From positions 478,491,657-478,555,656 of the forward strand of contig NC_081412.1 of the NCBI RefSeq assembly GCF_030272615.1: 64,000 nucleotides of DNA. The letters are read 5' to 3'. Shown in pieces: positions 24,001 to 36,000 of the stretch. This DNA is from Cryptomeria japonica (taxonomy: Eukaryota > Streptophyta > Pinopsida > Cupressales > Cupressaceae). Made by a program: the position numbers and the translations under genes. The notes under the pieces were generated by a model. That model worked only from the letters and a program-made list of their open reading frames with translations. It had not been told where the DNA came from and searched no databases. Each line of letters starts with the position of its first letter. Within the stretch, counting starts at the first letter, position 1.

Positions 24001-27000
24001 GGAAAATCCACGAATCCTTGGCATGGTAAAAATTCCACCCAAGCTAAAAAAAAAAAAATTGAAATTTTGCCTAAGGCATGGAATCCAAGGAGTCAAGAAG
24101 GAATAAAAAGCAAAATTCCCCTAGGGCGAATTTTCGAATTTGCTATTTTTAGACACCAAATCTCGACCAAGTGTGGAAAATTTTATAGATTCGGAATCGG
24201 GGTGAAATTCCTCATCCAATGAACCTGACTCCTAAATTTTAGGAAGATCCCTAAAAAATAGGGATGTTGAAAAGGACATGAAAATTCCTTCGAAGGCAGG
24301 AGACAAGTTAGAATGGAATCGAGCAAATCCTGAGAAAATCCTTCGAATTCCCTCCAAAATTAGAAAGAATGAAAATCAGCGAGTTGGCAAAAGAATCTTC
24401 CAAGTATGATGTGTGACTTGGAGCATCTAAAGAAAATTCTAAATTTGAACTCATTCGCATGGGAAATTGCCTTTGCATGGCATAGTGATTGGGGAAAGTA
24501 TGACACACCATAAATGCAATTACTAATTAAAATGCCTCCTAACTTAGCAAGACAGTTTGAAGAATTCTATATAAGCTTGGAAGGACATTGATCAAAGCAA
24601 GGCAGCTTCTATCTCCAGGCAGGCATTGATCAAAGTGGAGATGAATCCTCATTCTCGGTTGAATTCAAGATGGGATGAAATCAGCGATACTAATCTAGGC
24701 ACAATCCATCCCCGACAACTGTCAGAATTGTGAGAAGTGGAATAGTTGCAGCAGTTAGTTTTCCTCCCGCTATTCAATGCCCAAATCTGGTCTTGGAATG
24801 TGCAGCACATTACAATCTGGAGCGGAAAACAATCTCAACACCAGATGGCAAGTTACTGGCAACATTGACTCCAGAGTCAATTGGTGAAGCTTTCGGAATA
24901 CCTTCACATTATTCCATGACATACAGGACCAGCATCGGAGCTCAGGCAGTATATGAAGCAGGCCCTGTCAGGTGCGTTGATTTGATCAACAAGCAGTGGT
25001 TGCTGAAGCCTAGAGTGCACGCTTCCAAGATGCCCAAAACTCTCACAATCTTCGAGTTCAAGCAAGAGTATGTGAACCTGATAAAGATGCTAATTAGAGT
25101 AATGGGATGCCCACATTCGGTGAACTTTGAGGCTTGGATGTTCTTCTACATAGGCAAGATCATGAATTCAAATACGCTGATCGACTGGGCTAGATTGATC
25201 AGTCACTACTTGCATGAACAATTGAAAAACCTAAAAGAGAAAAGGTCCCAGTCCTTTTTCATGAGCTCCTACCTGTTCTATATGCTTGCACGAAGGGGAG
25301 GATTCGATGGGCTACCAGCAAGAGGAATCATAGGTTGCGGACCAACTCAGTTAAAAGTGCATGAGTGTTATCCCCAGCTACATCTCTCCAATGTTAGCTC
25401 TTACAAGTTGGCGAATGACACCTTCACCATGTACCTGACACGACTTATGCAAAATAAGTTGCACATGAGGTTGTCACCACAAGCAAGTGCCTTGGTCCAG
25501 AGGTATGGCGCTACGTTCCTGCAATTCCTCAAATTCACCTACATCACGATGCAAGGGTTCTCCTTCCAGTCTTACAAATTGCCCAGATATCCGTCAAACA
25601 AGCTTGTATTGCTCGATCTCATGAGGCAAGTAACTGCCTATGATCAGCTGCAGAAGAAGAAGAAGAAGCAATCTATTGAATTTCCGATTGTCTTGGGAGA
25701 TTTCATGGAGATATGCCCAGGTTTGGAGGCCGCTGAAAGTGCAGCAGGGGAATTGGCATTCTATCGCCTACCATTTTACACATCCAAGGCCCAATATGAT
25801 CCTTACAGCCAGATTAGGAAGGTTGCCAGTGTCAAATTCATACATAGATTTCACTTGGAGGATTACTGGGCAAGTGTTGAGGATGACCTTGAGGTTCGGA
25901 GAAGAATGCATTCCAGACTGCCCCTCGACACCATCAGAATAAGTGAAATTCATTAGGTACCGGATCAGGTGAAGGAAGATTCAGATTTGATGCAACCCGA
26001 ATTCGAGAAAGTAAAGGATCAACCTATCCAGTTGCCAGATTGGTCAAAGCCTGAGGTAGATAATTTGAACATCTTAGCTAGACCACTGCTAAAATTCACT
26101 AAGCACTGGATTGACATGCAGATAAGAAAGTTGGTGGAAGACAATGTCCATCTAACATACCAACTAATGGGAAGTCTGGATTCCCACAGTGAGGCAATTG
26201 AAAGCTCTTCACAGGTTTAGGCAGGAAAGGAAGCCCGGATAGATAAAGGGAAAAATGCCCCAAAGAGACCAAGGACAACAAAGAAAAAGGATATCCAGCA
26301 AGAAATCCCACAGGAGGTTCAACAGGGAGCCCAGCAAGAGGAGCCGCCGCAAAAGAGAGCAAGGACAGAAAGGGGGCATTCACCAGTTAGTTCCTTGAGC
26401 GTACGGGAAGTGGAAATGTTTCCACATTCCATAGGTCCACTTCCAGGGAACGTTCCAGCACCCGATATACTCAGCATCAATGCCTCACAAGGCCACCATC
26501 GACTGAGAAGACAAAGGCAAGAAAGTCCCCAGCACGAAGAAGAGGTTCACCAGGATAGCTTTGTGGAGACTATCCCTGGTGAAATGGAGGAAGAATCCCA
26601 AGAACAAGAGCATGTAGAAGATCATAGCCATTCCATCCCCCCTCCAGATTGGTTGATAGGCAGGCTGGGGAACGAAGCAAAAGGAGGAACCAATCTTGCT
26701 CAGGAGTTAGAAGAATTGTTGAAGAGGATGGACCGGCCAGCAGAAAGAAAGGCTCCCCGGAAGTTTTCCAAGGTGGTCAAGGAAGAATCTGGATCCCGGA
26801 CCTTGCACATTGTTGAACCTGCAGTGGATAAGGATAGGAGTGAGATTAGACAAGAGGATTACGTCATCAGACAAGTTGATCTTGGCCATGCTTCCACCAG
26901 TCGAGTTGTGGGAGACTTTGAAGATTCCTCCTTAGCCATGAAGGAGAAGTTGCTGAAATCAAAGGCAAAATGTAAGCGGCTGAGGGAGGAAAATAGATTC

Positions 27001-30000
27001 CTATGCGAATACGTCAGGAGTTTCAAAAGACCCCTCAGGGAAGCAGGTCCTTCATTCACTCCTCCTCCCTCCCTTCCCAAGGAAGTAGTTGATGATGCAG
27101 AACTTATTAGAACAATTGCACAAAATTCCCAGGAATGGGTAGAGGATGTCTATGCTGAGGCAGGAAAATTTGTTGAGGATCTAGCTCAGCTTCATTTGAA
27201 GTTCGTGGCCCTCCTAAGCAGATTAGAGATAGCATAAGGACTATGGGAGGATGTAGATGTTTACCAAAACTTAACCATTTCGCGACTCAGGGCTCTGACG
27301 AAGACTCCAAGGCAAACTCTGGTGGACGGGAAAGTGATCCAAGAAAATGAAGCTTATGATTTTCCCCGATGGTTCTACGCTATCTGTTCGGGAAAGAACA
27401 CCCTTGACAAATTCAGCATTGACTCTGTCACCTTGAATGAGTCTATAAGAGGGATACAGGAAGAAATCCTTAGTGCAATGGAAGCTTTGTTTGCAAGGAA
27501 ACTCAGTGACGGAGGAATAACGGTGAACTCCCTAAAATCCCAGTTGCACAATTTCTTCTTTGTCAGTTCGTTCCCTAAGGAACATTTTGCAAATGTTTCT
27601 TCATTCCCCGGTATGATGAAGAAAACGCAAGAAGTCATGATAGAGTGGGAAAGTTTCTTTTCCAGGAGCGAAGAAGAAATTGCCTTGATGGAGTTTAACA
27701 TTGAAAACGTGCCAAGTGTCTCCATCAGAGAATTGGAAGCTGTCGTCGGCAGATTCGTTGCATACGCCATAAATGAACAAGATAATGGTCGTCTATTTTT
27801 GGACGAAAGTCTTTTGGTTGAACAGTAATGGCGTACTTATTGCTAAAGGAATATTGACTAGGCGTGGGTCCAGTCAATGCATGTCACCACCGGATAGGGA
27901 GTCTTCTTGCATGTCGCCTTCTCATTATGGTTTTATGACAGATTCTTCGTACATGTCGCCGTCACTTGGAGAATGATGGGCATTTATGATGGTGTTGGTT
28001 ATATTCTAGGCATAGTCAACATCATGGAGCACATTTAATGTGCTAGTGGGTGCAATTTTAGGCTCTTTTAAATTAATTGTACATGGGTATAATGGGTTAT
28101 TAATTGTCGATTCCCACCTTGTTGCACCTTGAGTGGGGAATCTTTAGGGTAAACCCTAATTAGGGTTTTGCATGTAATCATGGCTTGAGGCCTATATAAG
28201 GGGGTGACCCCCTCATTTGTAAAGGAGGAGAGACTATCGTCAGAGATTGTTGCTAGGAGTTTTTGAAGCAAACACTTAATACATTGTTCAATTGTTGGTG
28301 TGTTCTTGTGTTGTTTCGGAGCTCGCATGGTCTCATTCTCTTCATAGATTAGATTTGCTTTCATGTTGTTAGACGAACTGGATTTGATAGGATCACTTGT
28401 TGCAAAATTCGTGCTCATACTTTTGGTGTGCAACTGATTGTTGCATACCATGCAAAGTTAGCCTGAGCCTCTGTTAAATGTGTATGTTTAACTTCGATCA
28501 TCAGAAGAGATTGTTCGATTTGATGGTTTCTTTTGATGATTTGAAAATCTTTAACACACCCTCTGAAGATTGCACCACCTTCGTGTAGTTGTGCGTTGCT
28601 GGCAAAGCGAAACGTGGTTGGATTTTGCGCAAGTTATCCCGTCTCCTTGTTCACAGGATTAGATTACTTTTAGTCTAGTTTTTCTCTGCCCTATTCCTAT
28701 TTACTTTCCGCATAATTCAAAATCCAGAAGGTCCAAAACTAGAGCTTTTATTGCAAATCATCCGTATAAAAAATCCTTGAGCTTGCATAAGTTTCTTCAA
28801 CATACGTAAGGCCCCTTGGGTTATCAGCAAACCCATCGAACAACTGAGTCACATCCACACACTGAAGGAACCTTGGGAATTAGCCGTTTGAACTTTAAGT
28901 AATCCTAGCATACGGACTAATCTTGATCAAGATAGGATAAGGTGACCGTTGGTGACTTTATTCTGTGTTAGACGCGGTCATAAAAAACATGTCAACAGGT
29001 AAGAGAAAAAGAATTTTTGAAGACTATGAAAGAGGAGAAAATGGGGTTTGCTGTCCTAATCAGACCTAAGACTGTTGCAGCAGCAGAGAAGGTGAACGAT
29101 GTACCACAGGAAGTCCAAAAGTTGTTGAAAAAGTATGAAGACATAGTAGTAGATGAACTCCCAAGTTCACTCCCACCTATGAGAGACATAAGTCATTGCA
29201 TTGATTTCATTCCTGGAGCTAATCTACCTAATAAGGCAGCCTACAAGATGACCCCACAACAGAATGAGGAGATCAGCAAACAAGTGAAAGACTTGCTTGA
29301 GAAAGGATTGATTAAAGAGAGTCTAAGCCCTTGTGAAGTACCAGCTGTTCTAGCACCCAAGAAAGATGGTGGATGGAGAATGTGTACCGATTCCAAGGCC
29401 AACAACAAGATCACAATCAGATATAGATTTCCAATACCAAGGATAGAAGATCTCATGGACTGTTTGAGTGGAGCCACCTACTTTAGCAAGATAGACTTAA
29501 AGAGTGGATATCACCAAATCAGGATCAGAAGTGGAGATGAATGGAAGATTGCATTCAAAACTAATGAAGGACTCTATGAATGGACGGTAATGCCTTTTGG
29601 CCTCTCAAATGCTCCCAATACTTTTATGAGGCTTATGAATGAGGTATTGAAACCTTTTATTGGCAAATTTGTAGTAGTTTATCTTGATGACATTTTGATT
29701 TATAGTTCTAGTAAGGAAGAGCACCTACATCATTTGGATCTGGTTTTGAAAAGATTGAATGAAGAAAAGTTAATGATAAATCTGAAAAAGTGTGAGTTTA
29801 TGAAAACAAAGTTGGTTTATCTTGGATTTGTGGTGACTAATGGTTCCCTGAAGATGGATACCAGCAAGGTGGAAGCTATTTTGACTTGGCCAACTCCTAA
29901 ATCAGTTTTTGAGATGACAAGTTTTCATGGTTTAGCAAGTTTTTACAGGAAATTTATAAGAGGTTTCAGTCATGTGTGTGCTCCTATTCTGGATACTATA

Positions 30001-33000
30001 AAGGGTGTGTAATGACCCTTATTATTTATAGCTTATTTATGATCACCTATATTATTTAGATTGGAAGCTCTTGTGTTTTAATCATAGATATTATCATATT
30101 CAACATTTATATGTTACCATTATTAATCCACAAATTATAAATTTACAGTTATATTATTATATAAATTCACAATTTATAATTATATATTATTTATACTATT
30201 TACTGATTATTAATTTACAAATAATAATAAAATTTAACCGATATTATAAGCTTTAGCAGGGAGGGGGGTAATGATTGGTAACGAATATTGGGAAGCAGTG
30301 ACTTTTCAAGGAGTCACCGCCATTCCCAATTCCATTCTAATGAACGTGACTCCCCACTAAGGACATGGAGGAAAATAAAGGGAAGGCTCGGGGAAGATAG
30401 AGAAGAGAGAAAATAAGGAGAATTCGCTGAGGAGCAGAATACGTGATCTGCAAGAAGAAGAAGATACCAGCCATTGTGCAACGAATGTATAACACAAGGA
30501 ACAAAAAAAAAGAACCGTGAATGATCAAATTATACTATTGAAATATCAAACACGTAAATCAGAATACAGCTATAAATGACAATCATAAATAAACATCACA
30601 AGTAACCCAAGGGAATTAATGAAAGAAGTTACTGTTTATATGATCTGTTAAAATATCATAGAGAGATACTACTACAGCAAACATAATAATAACTCGATAT
30701 AAAAAATATAAAGTATACGCATCAACATTATTATTGTGAGTTAATACATAAGATCAAACACAGCAACTATGTTGCTATAAGCGATAATACGGATCAGACA
30801 TTGAATGCTTTAAGTGTTTATATCAGAGACAGCAAATCCATACTGCCATAAGCAATATCATATTCTATCTCATTGCATATTTATATTGCCATATTGGACA
30901 CAACAGAGATCCTAGATATTGTAATTATAAGGAATTCAAGTAATTGTCCCATAATTCCTAATTATCCTAAAAGGGGACATTACAAGTGGTATCAGAGCAT
31001 GTTCCTGTCAACCTAGGAAGGGCCCTAGTTAATGCAATTGAGTCAGCGAGCTGTAAGAGCTTTAGAAAGAGAGAAAAAGAAAACCTCTTTAGCCATGGAA
31101 CAGAAATTTAGAAACATTATGTAAAAAACTGCCCAAGCACTCCAAAACATCACATCAACTATAAATGATCTCAAATCAAATCACGAAAATAGAAGGGACG
31201 GGTCACCAAGCCCATTAGAAGGAAATGACAGAGCTACCCAAGAATCTACCCATAGAACCAATATGCACTCTTTTTTGATTGGAGAAGAAACCCCTGAAGA
31301 TGATGGAGGAACTCATATCCCTAGGTTAAGGGAGCTTGTCGTAGAATATGCAAGATTGGACCCTGAAATCAGGAGGAGCATTCTCTTTTTCTGAATATTG
31401 TAGAGCAGATTCTAGTAGGGGTCATAAAGAGAGGAAAGCCCAACCTAATCGTGAGATACAAAGCAAAGTAGGAAAGCTAACCATTCCCAACTTTGATGGA
31501 ACTGGGAAAGTTACAGCCCAGTCATGGCTTCAAAAATTGGAGACCTACCTTTCTCCTTGCCCTATGAAGGAGAAGGATGCCATAACATTTGCTATATTAC
31601 ACTTGGAGGGTACAGCCCATGAATGGTGGCATAATGGTCTCATCACACAAGACCACAAAATTATCAAAACATATGACATTTTTAAAGAGAGGCTCATTGA
31701 AAGGTTTGACCACACTCATCCCCAAAAGCACTTCAAAGATCTTATGAGGATTAGACAAAAGGGGACCCTTGAGGAGTACATTTCAAAATTCCAGAGGCTA
31801 GCTCTTATGGTCCTCGGAATATCTGAGGACGGACTTATCTACCTATTCATAGAAGGATTGAATGATGCAACCCAAGGGCTAGTAAGCGCCTTTGAACCTC
31901 CTACTCTCCAAAAGGCAATTCTTAATGTAAATGATATTCAAATTTATGTTCAAATCTAAGTTGTAGGAGTTCAGAAATTCTTTTACTGTTTTATTGACTG
32001 TTGCTTCTTATTTGCAGGTTGTTGTAGACGACATTAATTAATTTCGATGATCCTACAGCATATACTTATATGTAATGCCTACCAATCAAGGCATGACTTG
32101 ACCGGACATGTCTCTTGACATGCCCGATCGGTCATAGGCATCGTTTCATTAAAGCGCTTTACCAATAACTATCGGGTCAAGACAAATGCTATTTAATATT
32201 AACAACCGATAACAAATCGGGTCAAGTCAAATGCTATTTAATATTAACAACCGATAACAAATCGGCATGATGCGGGATTAATACGATAACTATAGTTATC
32301 ATAAATCCAATCTGTTCTATTACAACCACAGCATATGAAATATGGTCATAGCACGATCGATTACATTTGATAATGATGTCCAAGTGTCGAACTGTGCAAT
32401 CTGATGTTTGGATTGTGAAATGCATATAAGGATGATTATAACAAGTTTATTCATTCAATCATGAAGTCTACCATTAGCTTGTAGTTACATCGATAAGGTA
32501 GATGATTGGATGAGAGATAAATGAAGTCTCTCATTCAATCATTTATCTTACCAAAGCTACTTAGTTTCAACACTCCCTCTTAGCTAGGGAAGATAACTGG
32601 AGACATATGTAAACATTGAAATAAGCATCACATTTCTCATAATAGAATGTATTACATGACCTCGTAATACAAAGGATCATATCACATATGCTTGTAACAT
32701 GATGTATCACATTATTAGTGACACAGGAATATATCACATCATCTCGTGATATAGATACCACATAACACGTGATATCAGTATCACATAATACGCGATACCT
32801 TGGATATAAAATACTTGAGAATGTTGAATTCCCTTATATCCAGGTTATGGCATGTGCACTGAGATTACGTCACATAATGTCTACCGTAACATATCATGGC
32901 ACATCCATGAGTCAAAATGATATCAAGTCAGCATGATATCAACATTACAAGATCGTCACCTTATAATGTTTAATACAAGTGTTCATTGTCTAAAAGATCG

Positions 33001-36000
33001 TCACCTTTTAGAAATGTACACAGGGGGTGGAGCCCATAAAGTCATAACACGACAAAAAGAACTTTACACATTAAACATCTCATATATTAGAATAGATTAC
33101 AAAGCTAATTATAACTCAATCATACCAAGACCCTTCCTGAAGTGTTCAACTTTCACTCTAGATAGAGCTTTGGTAAGTATGTCTGTTGTCTGGTTTTCTG
33201 TACTGATATACTGTAACTGAATTACATTCTTGTCTACCATATCTCTCACATAGTGATAAGGAATCTCTATGTGTTTGGATCTATCATGAAATACAGGATT
33301 CACAGAGAGTTTTATACAACTCTAATTATCACAATGAATTATGGTAGGTTTTAGTGGCTTACTGAATAATCCCACAAACAGTTTCTGAAGCCATATTGCT
33401 TCTCTTGCAACCATGGAGGCTGCCATATATTCGGCCTCTGTAGAACTCTGAGCTACTGATGACTGCTTCCTGCTAATCCAAGATATCATGGCTGAACCCA
33501 AACTGAAGCAGCACCCTAAGGTGCTTTTCCTGTCAGTCACACTTCCAGCCCAATCCAAATCAGTGAACCCGTGAAGATCCAAATCAACTTTCTCATACTT
33601 GAGTCCATAGTTGAGAGTACCTCGAAGGTATCTCATAATGTGTTTCACAGCCATAAGATGTATCTCCTTCGGTTCACACATGAACTGGCTCAAGGCATTT
33701 ACTGGATAACAGATATCAGGTCTAGTATTGACTAAGTACATCAACAATCCAATCATCTGTCTGTAGAGAGTAGGATCTACCAATGGGGAGTCTGTTGTTG
33801 CCTCCTTTAGTTTGTGAAGATTTGTTTCCATAGGGGAAGTCATGGGTCTGCAGTTCATCATACCAAATCTCTTCAATATGTCTAAGGTGTACTTTCCTTG
33901 ATTAAGTACAATATTGTCAGAGCTTTGCCAAACTTCCAATCCAAGGAAGTAATGTAGAAGGCCTAAATCCTTCATATCAAACTCCTTCTCAAGATCTTTC
34001 TTACATTGGCCAATAAGGTGATCTTCTCCTATAATTAAAAGATCATCAACATACAAGATCAATATCAACATATCACCTTTGACTTCCTTGAAGTATAGAT
34101 TTGGATCTGCATTTTTTGAGAATCTCAATCTCATGAGATGACTGTCAATTCTTTCATACCAAGCCCTGGGGCTTGTTTTAGTCCATATAGGGCTTTCTTT
34201 AATCTGCACACATGTGATTCTGCATTGTGGATCTCAAACCCTTATGGCTGTTCTAAGTAGACTTCCTCCTCAATTTTCCCATTCAGAAAAGCAGTTTTTA
34301 CATCCATCTGATGGACTTTCCAGCCTTTGGTTGTTGCAATGGTCAGTATTGCTCTGACTCAGGTGTATCTAGCAACTGGAGCAAATGTCTCATCATAGTC
34401 TATTCCCTCTTTCTGTGAGAACCCCCTGGCTACAAATCTGGCTTTATGTTTCTCTATGCTACCATCTGCAGCATGTTTGATTTTAAATAGCCACTTGGAT
34501 GAAACAACGGATTTCACTTTTGGCCTAGGAACAATTTCCCACACATCATTGTTTAGGATGGATTTATATTCTTCAGACATGGCATCTTTCCAAACTTGAT
34601 GTTTAAGAGCTTCTGGTACACTAGAGGGTTCTGATTTGGAGAGATCATTCATTAGGGCTACATTGCTAGTGAATCTTCGAGACCTCTTACTTTCTCTAAA
34701 AGTCCCTGAAGGGGCTGCAAAGTCCCTTGCATCTTCCATTGTTTTGTGAACCCATAGAGGTCTTTTCTTAGGGATTTCTTGGGGAGGAATTTGTACTTCA
34801 TTTTCTTTTGAACACTCCCTCTGAGTCTCAGGAGTGGGATCCTCTTCTATGTCTGAAGATGGAGCATTGATTTCTGACTCAATAGAGTATTTAGCCCTTT
34901 TGAAGGCTATGTCTTCTTCAAATATTAAATCTCTACTAAGTTCAATATTGCTATGTCCAGGCACAAATATTTTGTAGGCTTTAGAGGTTTCACCATATCC
35001 AACAAAGATTCCTTTTCTTCCAGAGGGTTCTAGTTTTGTTCTTTTCTCTTTAGGTATATGAAAGTAGACAGGGCATCCAAATATCCTAAAGTGAGTAATA
35101 TCAGGCTTTATCCCTGTGAAAACTTCTTCAAGAGTTTTATCTTCAATGTGGGAGTGAGGACATCTATTTTGTATGTATACAGCAATGTTGGAGGCTTCTG
35201 CCCAAAGATGAGTTTCTATGTTTTGATCAAGAAGCATGGCTTTGGCTGCTTCTACAACGGTGAGGTATATTCCCTCCCATTATCAGTCCTTAGGATTTTT
35301 ATTTTCTTTCCGAAAAAGTTTTCAAAGAGAGATTTGAATTCCTTAAATCTCTTGAGGATCTCTTCAGATTCTTTACGTTTAAGAAAGTAGATCCAGGTCT
35401 TCCTGGAGAAGTCATCAATGAACATTACATAATAAAGGAACCCTCCAAATAATGGTACAAACATTGGCCCACATAGGTCAGAGTGAACCAGTTCTAAAAC
35501 ATTGCTTGTTTTCCTAGAACTATTCTGAAAGGAACTCTTAGTATTTTTGCCTAGGGCACACCCTTTACATGTACCAGAATGGTATTGTTTTAACTTAGGC
35601 AGCCTAATTACTAATTTTTCCATTGAACATAAAGCACGAAAGTTTAAATGACCTAATCTTCTATGCCAAATTTCATTAGAATCTACAATCTCATGAAGTA
35701 GGGCCAGGTTAGATTCAGTACATACCTCGTACAAATAGCCTTTTCTATGCCCTGGGGTTATAGCCTTCTTGATGGAAGAGTTTTGTGGCCATACTAGAAC
35801 TTTACCATTCATGAAGGTTATTTTGTACCCATCATCTTCAAGTGCAGATACAGAGATTAAGTTCCTCTTGATGCCAAGAACGAATAAGACTCCAGTGAGT
35901 TGGAGAGACATGCATGTCTTCAACTTAATGGTGCAGGTACCGACGCCTTTCACTGGATGTGCAGAGTAGTCACCAATGGTTGCTTCTTCATCAATTTCTT

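Larger units (their letters stand above)
16084..28997 (+). mobile_element. Element B: large insertion with two paralogous long ORFs and no gag/pol
   Basis: A 12.9-kb insertion in the protease-RT linker of chromovirus A. Flanks ggtag (16,079-16,083) and ggtaa (28,998-29,002) match at four of five positions, and removing B plus one flank restores the host frame. It starts TGTTGTGACC and ends GTCAACA, i.e. TG...CA like an LTR element, yet the outer kilobases do not resemble each other by eye, and no primer-binding site or gag/pol motif was found. Inside are two units, each made of leader with repeats, a long ORF and a 1.1-kb tail with a TATA box: 16,084-23,114 and 23,115-28,997. It may be a composite of two large non-autonomous LTR derivatives or an undescribed type. 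Confidence 0.75.

Noticed and set aside
27993-28997. Defined 3' LTR of element B
   Set aside because: TG...CA ends and a TATA box fit, but no second copy exists at the left end of B, so I kept it as an LTR-like tail.
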